Positions 49,207 through 58,964 of a stretch of 64,000 bases of DNA are shown here, piece after piece. The notes under the pieces were generated by a model. The model saw only the letters and a list, made by a program, of their open reading frames with translations. It did no database searches and had not been told where the DNA came from. Source of the stretch: Phenylobacterium sp. (GTDB lineage: Bacteria > Pseudomonadota > Alphaproteobacteria > Caulobacterales > Caulobacteraceae). Location: contig NZ_JAUXSP010000018.1 in NCBI RefSeq assembly GCF_030679875.1, forward strand, positions 62,001 through 126,000, read 5' to 3'. Positions within the stretch are counted from its first letter, which is position 1; each line of letters starts with the position of its first letter. Both the position numbers and the translations under genes were made by a program.

Positions 49207-51630
49207 ATGCAGTATCGTACGCTTCTTCTCGCAGCCGCCTCGGCGACCAGCCTGATGTCCACCGCCGCCCTGGCCCAGACCGCGCCGAACGCCGCGCCGT
49301 CGGCCGCCGAAGTCCAGGAAATCGTCGTCACCGGGACCCGCACCACCGGCCGCAGCCGGCTGGACACCCTGGCCCCTGTGGACGTCGTCACCAGCCAGAG
49401 CCTGCAGCAGCGTGGCGTCACCGAACTGGCGGCCGCCCTGTCGACCACCGTGCCGTCCATCAGCTTCCCACGCCCTTCCAACACCGATGGCACCGACGCG
49501 GTCCGCCCGGCGACCCTGCGTGGTCAGGGGCCTGACCAGACCCTGGTCCTGGTCAATGGCACGCGCCGCCATGTGAGCGCCCTCCTCAACACCAATGGTT
49601 CGGTGGGCCGCGGTTCGGCCGCCGTCGACCTGAACGCCATCCCCTCCACCGCCCTGGAGCGGATCGAAGTCCTGCGTGACGGCGCCGCGGCCCAGTACGG
49701 CTCCGACGCTATCGCTGGCGTGGTCAACCTGCGCCTGCGCGAAGCGGCCTCCGGCGGCGGCCTGTCCCTGACCTACGGCCAATACGAGACCGAGTTCGAC
49801 GGCTTCTATGGCCGCGACGGCAATATCTCCGATGGCGCCACCACGACCGTCTCCGGCTGGCAGGGCCTGCCCCTGGGCGCGGACGGCTTCCTCACCCTGT
49901 CGGCGGAGTATCGCGACCGGGAGAACACCAACCGCAGCGATATTGACCGCCGCGTGACCCCCAACCGCATCACCTCGCGGTTCGGCGACGCCGACGTGGA
50001 GGACGTCTCCTTCTACGCCAACGCTGGCAAGCCCCTGGGCGATGTCTGGGAAGCCTATGGCTGGTTCGGCGTGCAGGAGCGCGACGCCGCCAGCGCTGCG
50101 ACCTATCGCACCCCGACTGACGCCAACCAGAACGTGCCGGCGGTCTATCCAAACGGCTATCTGCCCAAGCTCGCCACCGACACCAGCGATCTGAGCGGGG
50201 CCCTCGGGCTGCGCGGTGAGATCGCCGGCTTCAACGCCGATTTCAACGTCGTTTACGGCAAGAACGACATCAATTTCGGCGTTCGCGACACCATCAACCC
50301 GTCCTATGGCGCGGCCTCGCAGACCTCTTTTGACGCCGGTGGCCTAGAATACAGCCAGACGGTCTTCTCCGCCGACTTCAGCCGCGGCGTGGATGTGGGC
50401 CTGGCCGGTCCGCTGAACGTGGCCTTCGGCCTGCAGGCGCGCACCGAGACCTTCGAGATCAATCAGGGCGAGCCGACCTCGTACAACCGTGGTCCGATCA
50501 CCACTGTCTCGTTCGGTTCGCGGGGCTTCACCGGCTTCACGCCCAGCAACGAGGTGGACGTCGATCGTGACGCCATCGGGATCTATCTCGACCTTGAAGG
50601 CCAGGTGACGGACAAATTTTCGGCTTCGGGCGCGGTCCGCTATGAGGACTATTCGGACTTCGGCTCCAACACCTCGGGCAAGGTCTCGGCGCGCTATGAC
50701 TTCACCCCGGCCTTCGCGCTTCGCGGGGCTGTGTCGTCGGGCTTCCGGGCGCCGAGCCTGCAGCAGCAGTACTATACGGCCACCTCGATCCTCTACATCA
50801 ACGGCGTGCCATTCGAGACCGGGACCTATCCCTCGGTGAGCCCCATCGGCGTGGCGCTCGGCGGCCAAGCGCTCGATCCTGAAACCTCGCGCAACTATGC
50901 CCTGGGCCTGGTCTATCGCCGCGGCGCCTTCGAGTTGACTGTCGACGCCTACCGCATCGAGGTCGAGGACCGCATCGTCCTGAGCGAAACCTTCCAGGGT
51001 TCGGCCACCGCCGCGCCCGGAACCAACGCCCGGGTCATCGCCGACCTGCTGGCCCCCTTCGGCGCCACGGCCGCGCGCTTCTTCATCAACGGCGTGGACA
51101 CCGAAACCACCGGCGTCGATGTGGTCGCCCGCTACCGGATCGTCGATCCCCAGGCCGGCACGTTCGACCTGACCGCGGCTGGCAACATCAATGAGTTCGA
51201 AGTCACCAAGACCCCGACCTCCAGCACTTCGATCCTGCCGACCCAGACCGCCCTGTTCGGTCGCCAGGCCGTCCTGCGGTTTGAGGAAGGCGCGCCGAAA
51301 CAGAAGCTGACCCTGCAGGGCGACTGGAACCGCGAAGCCTGGGGCGCGACCCTGCGCAGCACCTTCTACGGTTCGGCCCTTTCGCCCGGCACGCTGGCCA
51401 ATGGCAGCGCCGACAGCGAGACCGGCGTGCGTGGCGTGGTGGACCTGGAGGCCCGTCGGACCTTCCCCATGGGCGTCACCGTGGCGCTGGGGGCTGATAA
51501 CCTGTTCGACGTCTATCCGCGTCAGATCCCGCCGACCCTGAACACCACGGGCGCCGCGCCGTTCTCGTCGTTCTCGCCCTTCGGCTTCAACGGCCGCTTC
51601 CTCTATGGTCGGGTCAGCATCCGCTGGTAG
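49207..51630 (+). CDS. TonB-dependent outer-membrane receptor
   Basis: An 807-residue TonB-dependent transporter. Signal peptide is about 1-23 (LLLAAASATSLMSTAALA, cleavage before QTAP), TonB-box-like VQEIVVTGTR (about 35-44), plug domain (to about 165; RGQGPDQTLVLVNGTRRHVSALLNTNG, SDAIAGVVNLRL), then a 22-strand barrel ending in RVSIRW with a C-terminal aromatic residue, the signal for the BAM machinery. RGAVSSGFRAPSLQQ and NLFDVYP are receptor hallmarks. AAGGGG precedes the ATG. The substrate is unknown; no periplasmic partner or regulator gene is adjacent. The 130-base upstream region is locally AT-rich (49096-49120) but no Fur-type box is evident. Confidence 0.93.
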   Translation: MQYRTLLLAAASATSLMSTAALAQTAPNAAPSAAEVQEIVVTGTRTTGRSRLDTLAPVDVVTSQSLQQRGVTELAAALSTTVPSISFPRPSNTDGTDAVRPATLRGQGPDQTLVLVNGTRRHVSALLNTNGSVGRGSAAVDLNAIPSTALERIEVLRDGAAAQYGSDAIAGVVNLRLREAASGGGLSLTYGQYETEFDGFYGRDGNISDGATTTVSGWQGLPLGADGFLTLSAEYRDRENTNRSDIDRRVTPNRITSRFGDADVEDVSFYANAGKPLGDVWEAYGWFGVQERDAASAATYRTPTDANQNVPAVYPNGYLPKLATDTSDLSGALGLRGEIAGFNADFNVVYGKNDINFGVRDTINPSYGAASQTSFDAGGLEYSQTVFSADFSRGVDVGLAGPLNVAFGLQARTETFEINQGEPTSYNRGPITTVSFGSRGFTGFTPSNEVDVDRDAIGIYLDLEGQVTDKFSASGAVRYEDYSDFGSNTSGKVSARYDFTPAFALRGAVSSGFRAPSLQQQYYTATSILYINGVPFETGTYPSVSPIGVALGGQALDPETSRNYALGLVYRRGAFELTVDAYRIEVEDRIVLSETFQGSATAAPGTNARVIADLLAPFGATAARFFINGVDTETTGVDVVARYRIVDPQAGTFDLTAAGNINEFEVTKTPTSSTSILPTQTALFGRQAVLRFEEGAPKQKLTLQGDWNREAWGATLRSTFYGSALSPGTLANGSADSETGVRGVVDLEARRTFPMGVTVALGADNLFDVYPRQIPPTLNTTGAAPFSSFSPFGFNGRFLYGRVSIRW

Positions 51631-51654
51631 CCCTGGTCTACTGAAGTGATGTTG

Positions 51655-51684
51655 AGGGGGCGGGCGCAGGTCCGCCCCCTTTTC
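51655..51684 (+). terminator. Rho-independent terminator after the TonB-dependent receptor
   Basis: AGGGGGCGG (51655-51663) pairs perfectly with CCGCCCCCT (51672-51680) around GCGCAGGT, followed by TTTCATTT. It lies 25 bases after the stop codon and isolates the receptor gene from dnaB. Confidence 0.87.
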
Positions 51685-51787
51685 ATTTCCAGCCCTGGGG
51701 GCCAACCTTTCCACAGGCGCCGTCTTTCCTGTGCACCGGGCCAGATCCCCAGGGGTCGCGGCCGCTTCGTTAAGCTATCAGACACAC

Positions 51788-53278
51788 ATGGCCATTGTTC
51801 CCGCCCTCGACCTGCGCATGCCGCAGGACGACGAAACCCACATTTCACACGCCCCAGCCAATATCGAGGCCGAGCAGGCGCTGTTGGGCGCCCTGCTCTA
51901 CGACAACGCGGTTTTTGAGCGGCTGGGGGACAACCTGCAGGCGCGACACTTTTTCGAGCCCTTCCATGGCCGTCTGTACGGCGTCATTGAGATCTCCATC
52001 CGCAAGGGCCAGCTGGCCGAGCCCATCCTGATCGCCGAGCAATTCGCCCGCGACCCCGCTTTTGAGGAACTGGGCGGTCTTCGCTACCTGGCCAATCTGG
52101 TGGACCGGGCGCCGCCCTCCACCCATGCGCCGGACTATGCCCGGGCCGTCTATGACCTGGCCCTGCGCCGGGACCTGATCCGGATCGGCCAGGAGATCGC
52201 CACCGGCGCTCAGACCACCGACGGCGAGACCTCCGCCCGCGATCAGATCGAGTCCGCCGAGCAGCAGCTTTACGCCCTGGCCGAGACCGGCTCCGTGAGC
52301 CAGGGGTTCATTCCCTTCGCCGACGCCCTGCATGGGGCGGTCGCCATGGCGGCGGAGGCCCACGCGCGCGATGGCGGTCTGGCGGGTCTGTCCACGGGCC
52401 TGATCGACCTTGACCAGAAGATCGGCGGCCTGCACCCGTCCGACCTGGTGATCCTTGCGGCGCGCCCCTCCATGGGCAAGACGTCGCTGGCCTGTAACAT
52501 CGCCTTCGACGTGGCGCGCAACTATGCCTGGGAGCCCCGTCCCGATGGCACCCGCAAGACCGTCAGCGGCGGCGTCGTCGCCTTCTTCTCCCTGGAAATG
52601 TCGGCTGAGCAGCTGGCCATGCGCCTGCTGGCCGAGGCTTCCGGCGTCTCCGGCGACCGACTCCGCAAGGGCGAGATCGACGCCATGGAGTTCGGGCGCG
52701 TGCGGGACGCGGCTCTGGAGATCCAGGAAGCGCCCCTGTTTATTGACGCCACCGGCGGCCTCAGTCTCGCCAAGCTCACCGCCCGGGCGCGGCGCCTGAA
52801 GCGGACCTCGGGTCTCGACCTTGTCATGGTCGACTATCTCCAACTGGTGACGGTGGGCTCCGGCTCCAGCGACAACCGCGTGCAGGAGGTCAGCGCCATC
52901 ACCCAGGGGCTCAAGGCCCTGGCCAAGGAGCTGTCGGTCCCAGTCATCGCCCTGTCGCAGCTCTCGCGCCAGGTGGAGAACCGCGAGGACAAGCGGCCGC
53001 AACTTTCAGACCTGCGAGAGTCCGGCTCGATCGAGCAGGACGCCGACATGGTCATGTTCATCTACCGCGAGAGCTACTACCTCAGCCGCACCGAGCCCCG
53101 GGAGGGCACTGAGGAGCACTTCAAGTGGCAGGAGCAGATGGATCAGGTCCGCGGCCTGGCGGAAATCGTCATCGGCAAGCAGCGGCACGGCCCCATCGGC
53201 ACGGTGAAGCTGTCCTTCCATGAAGACCTGACCAAGTTCGGCAACCTCGCCCGGGACGGCCGCTACGATCCCCACTGA
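51788..53278 (+). CDS. dnaB: Replicative DNA helicase DnaB
   Basis: DnaB is the hexameric fork helicase. The 496-residue protein has the N-terminal primase-interacting domain (NIEAEQALLGALLYDN, RHFFEPFHGRLYGVI) and the RecA-like domain. The latter has Walker A ARPSMGKTSLACN, FFSLEMSAEQLAMRLLAE, Walker B LDLVMVDYLQLV and SQLSRQVENREDKRPQLSDLRESGSIEQDADMV, where the arginine finger lies. The ATG at 51788 is chosen on family length. A rpsF-rpsR-rplI-dnaB-alr-radA order is common in proteobacteria; here the receptor gene separates rplI from dnaB. Confidence 0.97.
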   Translation: MAIVPALDLRMPQDDETHISHAPANIEAEQALLGALLYDNAVFERLGDNLQARHFFEPFHGRLYGVIEISIRKGQLAEPILIAEQFARDPAFEELGGLRYLANLVDRAPPSTHAPDYARAVYDLALRRDLIRIGQEIATGAQTTDGETSARDQIESAEQQLYALAETGSVSQGFIPFADALHGAVAMAAEAHARDGGLAGLSTGLIDLDQKIGGLHPSDLVILAARPSMGKTSLACNIAFDVARNYAWEPRPDGTRKTVSGGVVAFFSLEMSAEQLAMRLLAEASGVSGDRLRKGEIDAMEFGRVRDAALEIQEAPLFIDATGGLSLAKLTARARRLKRTSGLDLVMVDYLQLVTVGSGSSDNRVQEVSAITQGLKALAKELSVPVIALSQLSRQVENREDKRPQLSDLRESGSIEQDADMVMFIYRESYYLSRTEPREGTEEHFKWQEQMDQVRGLAEIVIGKQRHGPIGTVKLSFHEDLTKFGNLARDGRYDPH

Positions 53279-53324
53279 CGCGCCCGGGCTTGCGCCCCGG
53301 TCCTCAGCGGTTCAAGGGGAGCAG

Positions 53325-54428
53325 ATGGCCCCCTCCCCCCGCGCCAGGCTGAGCATCGACCTCGACGCCCTGGCCCACAATTACCACGCGATCGCCGCCG
53401 AGGCGGCCGGCGCGGAGACCGCTCCGGTGGTCAAGGCCGACGGCTATGGCCTGGGCGCAGCGCCGATCGCGCGACGCCTGTGGACCGAGGGCGCCCGGAC
53501 CTTCTTCGTCGCCCGCCTTGAGGAGGGCGAGGCCCTGCGCGCGGCCTTGAGCCCTCGCGCAGCGCGCATCCTTGTGCTGGACGGGTTCACCGCGGGCAGC
53601 GGCCCACGCATGGCGGCGGCGGGCCTGACCCCGGTGCTGAACAGTCTTGACCAGGTGGCCGCAGCGAGCCGCTTCGCCATCGCAGCCGCCGTGTCCCAAC
53701 CCTGCGCCCTTCAGGTGGACACCGGCATGAACCGGCAGGGTCTCGGTCTGGCGCAGGCCAGCGCCCTGGCCCAGTCCGACCGGCTGACGGGCCTGGAGAT
53801 CGAGCTGGTGATGAGCCATCTCGGCTCAGGCGCGGTCCCCGAGCATGAGCGCAACCGACACCAGCTGGCCGCCTTCGCCAGAGTGCGCGCCCTCTTCCCG
53901 CGGGCGAAAGCCAGTCTCGCCGCTTCGGCCGGCGCCTTTCTGGGGCCAGACTACAGGTTCGACCTTGTCCGCCCGGGCATCAGCCTGTTCGGGGGCGGGC
54001 CACAGGAGCAGCCCGATTCGCGGTTGCGGGCCGTCGCGCGGCTGGAGGCCCCGATCCTGGACATTCGTCACGTGGCGGCCGGGGAGCTGATCGGCTATGG
54101 CGCAACCATCTCGGCCGAGAGGGCGACCCGCGTCGCCCTGGTGGGCGCGGGCTACGCCGACGGGGTCATCCGCGCCACGCGGCGCGGGGGCACGGCCTGG
54201 GCGGCGGGGGCGCTGCGCCGGCTCTACATCGTCGACATGGACCTGACTGTCGTCGATCTCGGTGAAGCCGAGATGCAGCCCGGCGACATGGTGGAGCTCC
54301 TGGGACCTCACGCCCTGCTCGACGATCAGGCCAGGGCGGCGGGCAGCATCGCCCACGAATGCCTGGTCCGCCTGTCCTCGCGAGCCGAGCGCATCTATCT
54401 CGGCGCTGACGCCAAGCCACCGGCGTGA
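53325..54428 (+). CDS. alr: Alanine racemase
   Basis: Alr makes D-alanine for peptidoglycan using PLP. The 367-residue protein starts with RARLSIDLDALAHNYHAI, has the PLP lysine K37 in VVKADGYGLGA, QVDTGMNRQGLG, RPGISLFGGGPQ and the second catalytic residue, tyrosine, in VALVGAGYADGVIR. GAGCAG precedes the ATG. It lies between dnaB (46 bases) and radA (60 bases) on the same strand. Confidence 0.95.
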   Translation: MAPSPRARLSIDLDALAHNYHAIAAEAAGAETAPVVKADGYGLGAAPIARRLWTEGARTFFVARLEEGEALRAALSPRAARILVLDGFTAGSGPRMAAAGLTPVLNSLDQVAAASRFAIAAAVSQPCALQVDTGMNRQGLGLAQASALAQSDRLTGLEIELVMSHLGSGAVPEHERNRHQLAAFARVRALFPRAKASLAASAGAFLGPDYRFDLVRPGISLFGGGPQEQPDSRLRAVARLEAPILDIRHVAAGELIGYGATISAERATRVALVGAGYADGVIRATRRGGTAWAAGALRRLYIVDMDLTVVDLGEAEMQPGDMVELLGPHALLDDQARAAGSIAHECLVRLSSRAERIYLGADAKPPA

Positions 54429-54488
54429 GGCGGCCCAAACCCGCCCCGGGGGCGTTAGACTGCAACCTCAGCGAATCAGGAGTCCCGC

Positions 54489-55868
54489 TTGGCCAGAGAC
54501 GGCGCGGTCTATGTCTGCCAGTCCTGCGGCGGCGTGCACGGTAAGTGGGCCGGCCAGTGCCCGGCCTGCGGGGCGTGGAACACCATGGTCGAGGAGGCCC
54601 AGTCCCGGCCCCCCGGCGCCCTGGCGCCAGCCAAGGCCGGACGGGGTCAGCGCGGTCTGGTGTTCGAAACCCTGTCGGCCGAAACCCCCGCGCCCCCGCG
54701 CATCCTCACGGGGGTGGCGGAGTTCGACCGGGTCTGCGGCGGCGGCGTCGTGCCCGGCTCGGCGCTTCTGGTCGGCGGCGACCCGGGGGTGGGCAAGTCC
54801 ACCCTGCTGATGCAGGTGGTCGGGCAGGCGGCCCTGCGCGGCGCCCGCTGCGCCTATATTTCCGGCGAAGAAGCGGTCGAACAGGTCCGCGCCCGGGCTC
54901 ACCGGATGGGCCTGGCCCAGGCGCCGGTTCAGCTCGCCGCCGAGACCTCCCTGCGGATCATCCTCGATGGGCTGAAGCGGGACGCCTTCGACCTGGTGGT
55001 GATCGATTCCATCCAGACCATGTGGAGCGACGCCCATGAGGCGGCTCCAGGTTCGGTGACCCAGGTGCGGGCCGCGGCCGGCGAACTGGTCCGCATCGCC
55101 AAGAAGCGCGGCGTGGCCGTGATCCTGGTCGGCCATGTCACCAAGGAAGGCGCCATTGCAGGGCCCCGGGTGATTGAACACATGGTCGACGCGGTCCTCA
55201 CCTTCGAGGGCGAACGGGGCTACCCGTTCCGGATCCTGCGGGGGGTCAAGAACCGGTTCGGGGCCACCGACGAGATCGGCGTCTTCGAGATGGCCGACGC
55301 CGGGCTCATAGAGGTGCTGAACCCCTCAGCTCTTTTCCTGAACACCGCCGGCGAACGGGCGGCTGGGGCGGCTGTCTTCGCCGGAATCGAGGGGTCCAGA
55401 CCCGTCCTGGTGGAAATCCAGGCCCTGGTGGCGCCCAGCGCCTATGGCACGCCGCGGCGGGCTGTCGTGGGCTGGGACTCCGGACGACTGGCCATGGTCC
55501 TGGCGGTCCTGGAAGCCCGCTGCGGTCTTGGGTTTGGCGACCGGGACGTCTATCTCAACGTCGCGGGCGGCTTGCGGGTCACCGAGCCCGCGGCGGATCT
55601 GGCCGCGGCTGCGGCCCTGGCGTCCTCGGCCCTCGACGTCGCCCTGCCACAGGACTGCGTCGTGTTCGGCGAGATCAGCCTGGCCGGCGACATCCGGCAG
55701 GTCAGCCGGATGGACGGCCGCCTGAAAGAGGCCGCCAAGCTCGGCTTCGGACAGGCCCTGGCGCCGGTCGAGGCTGAGGGGGGGGCAGGGATGAAGGTCA
55801 ACCCGGTGGCGAGGTTGGCCGACGCCATATCGCGGATCGGCGAACAGGACTGGAAAGGGCGCTCTTGA
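54489..55868 (+). CDS. radA: DNA repair protein RadA
   Basis: RadA is a RecA-like helicase that promotes branch migration in recombination. The 459-residue protein has a zinc finger (C10, C13, C24, C27), Walker A GGDPGVGKSTLL, the RadA-specific motif KNRFGATDEIGVFEM and a C-terminal Lon-like domain (about 300-459; GWDSGRLAMVLAVLEARCG, DVYLNVAGGLRV). It starts at a TTG (54489) with CAGGAG 8-13 bases upstream; the next residues match the family. The stop overlaps the TTG of cvpA (TTGA). Confidence 0.96.
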   Translation: MARDGAVYVCQSCGGVHGKWAGQCPACGAWNTMVEEAQSRPPGALAPAKAGRGQRGLVFETLSAETPAPPRILTGVAEFDRVCGGGVVPGSALLVGGDPGVGKSTLLMQVVGQAALRGARCAYISGEEAVEQVRARAHRMGLAQAPVQLAAETSLRIILDGLKRDAFDLVVIDSIQTMWSDAHEAAPGSVTQVRAAAGELVRIAKKRGVAVILVGHVTKEGAIAGPRVIEHMVDAVLTFEGERGYPFRILRGVKNRFGATDEIGVFEMADAGLIEVLNPSALFLNTAGERAAGAAVFAGIEGSRPVLVEIQALVAPSAYGTPRRAVVGWDSGRLAMVLAVLEARCGLGFGDRDVYLNVAGGLRVTEPAADLAAAAALASSALDVALPQDCVVFGEISLAGDIRQVSRMDGRLKEAAKLGFGQALAPVEAEGGAGMKVNPVARLADAISRIGEQDWKGRS

Positions 55869-56473
55869 CGCTGTTTGACATCATCGCACTCGGGCTGCTG
55901 GCGATCTCAGGCGGCGTGGGCTTCTTTCGGGGTGCGGTCCGGGAGATGGCCACCGTACTCGCCCTGCTTGTGGCGGGCGCCGCGGCGCTATGGGGACTGC
56001 GCTTCTCCGGCCCCTTGCTGCGCGGGATCGTCGAGCCTGCCTGGGCGGCCAATGTCGCGGCGATCCTGGTGGTGTTTGTTGTAATCTATGTGGTCTTGCG
56101 GTTGATCGGTGGCCGGATGGCTGACCGGGTTCAGGCCACCGATGTGCTGGGCTTCCTCGATCGCCTCATCGGCGCAGGGTTCGGGCTGGTTCGCTCTCTG
56201 GTAGTGCTCGGCGCCTTCAACCTGGCCTTCCAGGCCGCGACGCCGCCTGAGCGCATGCCGCAATGGATTGCCAGTGCGGCGCTTTATCCCTTGACCGAGA
56301 CCGCCGGCGAGGTGCTGAAAGCCTTCGCGCCTAAGGGAATGGACGTGGCTGATCGGCTACGCCCGGCGATCACGGGCGCAGTTCGAGACGGCGCAGGTGA
56401 TCCGCCTTCGGAAGAAGGCTATGACGAGCGCGCGCGCGACGACATCGATGATCTGGTGGAGAAATCCCGATGA
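55865..56473 (+). CDS. cvpA: CvpA family membrane protein
   Basis: CvpA is an inner-membrane protein needed for colicin V production and envelope function, commonly encoded before purF. The 202-residue protein has four membrane segments (about 2-25, 27-50, 58-85, 98-122), starting FDIIALGLLAISGGVGFFRGAVREM, and an acidic/basic C-terminal tail with repeated ARDDIDDLVEK. It begins at a TTG overlapping the radA stop and ends overlapping purF (ATGA), so the three are tightly coupled. Confidence 0.92.
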   Translation: MTLFDIIALGLLAISGGVGFFRGAVREMATVLALLVAGAAALWGLRFSGPLLRGIVEPAWAANVAAILVVFVVIYVVLRLIGGRMADRVQATDVLGFLDRLIGAGFGLVRSLVVLGAFNLAFQAATPPERMPQWIASAALYPLTETAGEVLKAFAPKGMDVADRLRPAITGAVRDGAGDPPSEEGYDERARDDIDDLVEKSR

Positions 56474-57960
56474 GCCCCGCTTCTGCGACCTGGTCCCCCC
56501 CGGTCCGAGACCCGGATGACGACAGTCTGAGGTTGGAGTGCGGAGTCTTCGGGGTCTATGGGGCGGCCCAGGCCGCCGGCCTCACGGCGCTCGGGCTGCA
56601 CGCGCTCCAGCACAGGGGACAGGAAGCTTGCGGCATCGCCAGCTTTGACGGCCAACGCTTCCATACCGAACGCCATATGGGCCGCGTCGGCGAGGCCTTC
56701 GGAGACGCCGACCTCGCGCAGCGCCTGCCCGGCGGGGCCGCCATCGGCCACACCCGCTACTCCACCGCCGGCGGCAGCTTCATCCGCAACGTCCAGCCCA
56801 TGTTCGCCGATCTGGAAAGCGGCGGCATCGCCCTCGCCCACAACGGCAACCTCACCAACTTTCTCACCCTGCGCCAGCATCTGGTGGCCGAGGGCGCCAT
56901 CTTCCAGTCGACCTCCGACTCCGAGGTGATCCTGCATCTGGTCGCCAGGTCGCGCAAAGGCCGGATGACCGATCGTTTCATCGACGCCCTGTCGATGATC
57001 GAGGGCGGCTACGCCCTGGTGGCGCTGACAAACAAAAAGCTTATCGGGGTGCGCGACCCCCTGGGCATCCGCCCCCTGGTCCTGGGCAAGCTGGACAATA
57101 CCTATGTCCTGGCGTCGGAGACCTGCGCCCTGGACATGATCGGCGCCCGCTTCATCCGTGACATCGAGCACGGCGAGATGGTGGTGATCGACCAAAGTGG
57201 CGTTGAGAGTCTGCGCCCCTTCCCCGCCGCCCGCGCCCGGCCCTGCATCTTCGAATATGTCTATTTCGCCCGCCCCGACTCCGTGGTGAACGGCCGCTCG
57301 GTCTATGAGGTGCGCAAGCGGATGGGCCGGCGCCTGGCTCAGGAGAGCGCGCCACCCTGCGACGTGGTGGTGCCCGTGCCAGACTCCGGCGTGCCCTGCG
57401 CGCTGGGCTACGCCCAGGAGACCGGCGTGCCCTACGAGATGGGGATCATGCGCAACCACTATGTGGGGCGCACCTTCATCCAGCCGACCCAGGGCGCCCG
57501 AGAGTTGGGGGTGCGCATGAAGCTCTCTCCCAACCGTGCGGTTCTCGCGGGCAAGCGGGTGATGCTGATCGATGACTCCATCGTGCGGGGCACAAACTCT
57601 CTGCGGGTGGTGCGCATGGTGCGTGAGGCTGGCGCCAAGGAGGTCCACCTTCGCTCCGGTTCGCCGCCGATCATGTGGCCCGATTTTTACGGCATCGACA
57701 TGCCCGAGCGGCAGCAGCTGCTGGCGGCCAACAAGAGCCTTGAAGAGATGGCCCGGATCCTCGAGGTCGACAGCCTGGGCTTCCTGTCAGTGGATGGCCT
57801 CTATTGGGCCATGGAGTCCGAGCCCCGGGACCCTGCGGCGCCTCAGTTCACCGACCACTATTTCACGGGCGACTACCCGACCCGCTTGCTTGACCGGGAG
57901 ATCGCCGAAGGTCGCAACGCGGCGGATGAACGACAACTGACCTTCCTGGTCGACGCGTGA
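56470..57960 (+). CDS. purF: Amidophosphoribosyltransferase
   Basis: PurF transfers the glutamine amide to PRPP, the committed step of purine synthesis. The 496-residue enzyme has an N-terminal Ntn glutaminase whose nucleophile C24 (in LECGVFGVYG) must be exposed by removal of a 23-residue propeptide, as in the Bacillus-type enzymes. Other motifs are HTRYSTAGGS, AHNGNLTNF, STSDSEVILH and the PRPP site VMLIDDSIVRGTNS. It overlaps cvpA before and the transporter gene after (GTGA). A second purine gene, purM, lies at 21266, unlinked. Confidence 0.97.
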   Translation: MSPASATWSPPVRDPDDDSLRLECGVFGVYGAAQAAGLTALGLHALQHRGQEACGIASFDGQRFHTERHMGRVGEAFGDADLAQRLPGGAAIGHTRYSTAGGSFIRNVQPMFADLESGGIALAHNGNLTNFLTLRQHLVAEGAIFQSTSDSEVILHLVARSRKGRMTDRFIDALSMIEGGYALVALTNKKLIGVRDPLGIRPLVLGKLDNTYVLASETCALDMIGARFIRDIEHGEMVVIDQSGVESLRPFPAARARPCIFEYVYFARPDSVVNGRSVYEVRKRMGRRLAQESAPPCDVVVPVPDSGVPCALGYAQETGVPYEMGIMRNHYVGRTFIQPTQGARELGVRMKLSPNRAVLAGKRVMLIDDSIVRGTNSLRVVRMVREAGAKEVHLRSGSPPIMWPDFYGIDMPERQQLLAANKSLEEMARILEVDSLGFLSVDGLYWAMESEPRDPAAPQFTDHYFTGDYPTRLLDREIAEGRNAADERQLTFLVDA

Positions 57961-58955
57961 TCGGCGCCATACGCGGCGCGCTCGCGCGATTCCGGATAGA
58001 TCCCTACATCCTGGCCATCCTGGCGACCGTGGTCTTCGCCTCTCTGGTTCCCGCCCGCGGACAGGCCGCCGATGTCGTGAATGTTGCGACCAAGATCGGC
58101 GTGGCCCTGGTCTTCTTCCTGCACGGCGCCAAGCTGTCGCCCCAGGCCGTCGTGGCCGGCATCGCCCACTGGCGTCTCCATCTTGTGGTGCTCCTGACCA
58201 CCTTCGCCCTGTTTCCTCTGGCGGGTCTGACCTTCTCCACCCTGCCCAGCTGGATCGTGCCCGCAGCCCTGGCGCCAGGGCTGATCTATCTGGGGTGCCT
58301 GCCCTCGACCATTCAGTCGGCCGTCGGGTTCACCGCAATTGCGCGCGGCAATGTCGCCGCCGCCGTCTGCGGCGCGTCAGCCTCAAACATCCTGGGCGTG
58401 CTGATCACGCCGCTGCTGGTGGGCCTCCTGCTCAGCGCCGAGGGCGGCGGTCTCTCGTGGGGCGCCCTGGAGGCGATCCTGCTGCAACTTCTGGTCCCGT
58501 TTATCGCCGGCCAGCTCATGCGTCGCTGGATCGCAGGCTTCATCCAGCGTCACGCCAAACAGGCCGGTCTGGTCGACCGCGGCTCGATCCTGCTGGTCGT
58601 CTACAACGCCTTTTCCGGGGCTGTGGCGGTGGGGATCTGGAGCCAGGTGTCCATGACTGATCTGCTGCGCCTGTCGCTGATCTGTCTGGTTCTGCTCGTC
58701 GCCTCCATGGGCTGGACGGTCTGGATCAGCCGGCGGCTGAAATTCTCCGTCGAAGACGAGGCGACCATCCTGTTTGGCGGCTCCAACAAGAGCTTGGCGG
58801 CAGGGGCGCCCATGGCCGCCGTCCTGTTTCCCGCCGCCACCGTGGGCTTCGTTCTCCTGCCGATCATGCTCTATCACCAGTTCCAGCTCATGGCCTGTGC
58901 GGCCATTGCTGGGCACTACGCCAAACGGGCCGAGCGCCCCTCAGAAGCCAGCTAG
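57957..58955 (+). CDS. Bile acid:sodium symporter family transporter (SBF-like, YfeH type)
   Basis: A 332-residue inner-membrane protein with about nine or ten helices and the SBF-like signatures FTAIARGNVAAAVCGASASNILGVL and the C-terminal LFGGSNKSLAAGAPMAAVLFP. Such proteins move organic anions with sodium; the substrate here is unknown. The GTG start at 57957 overlaps the purF stop (GTGA), so it is co-translated. Coupling to purF is unusual and does not by itself imply a purine link. The SDR gene follows 9 bases later. Confidence 0.87.
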   Translation: MIGAIRGALARFRIDPYILAILATVVFASLVPARGQAADVVNVATKIGVALVFFLHGAKLSPQAVVAGIAHWRLHLVVLLTTFALFPLAGLTFSTLPSWIVPAALAPGLIYLGCLPSTIQSAVGFTAIARGNVAAAVCGASASNILGVLITPLLVGLLLSAEGGGLSWGALEAILLQLLVPFIAGQLMRRWIAGFIQRHAKQAGLVDRGSILLVVYNAFSGAVAVGIWSQVSMTDLLRLSLICLVLLVASMGWTVWISRRLKFSVEDEATILFGGSNKSLAAGAPMAAVLFPAATVGFVLLPIMLYHQFQLMACAAIAGHYAKRAERPSEAS

Positions 58956-58964
58956 ACAAAGACC

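Noticed and set aside
50344..51714. Minus-strand frame of 456 codons inside the TonB-dependent receptor gene
   Set aside because: Antisense shadow of a clear receptor; sequence is a Gly/Arg/Ala-rich artefact without a recognisable fold.
51845..53002. Minus-strand frame of 385 codons inside dnaB
   Set aside because: Antisense to a fully conserved helicase; no independent support.
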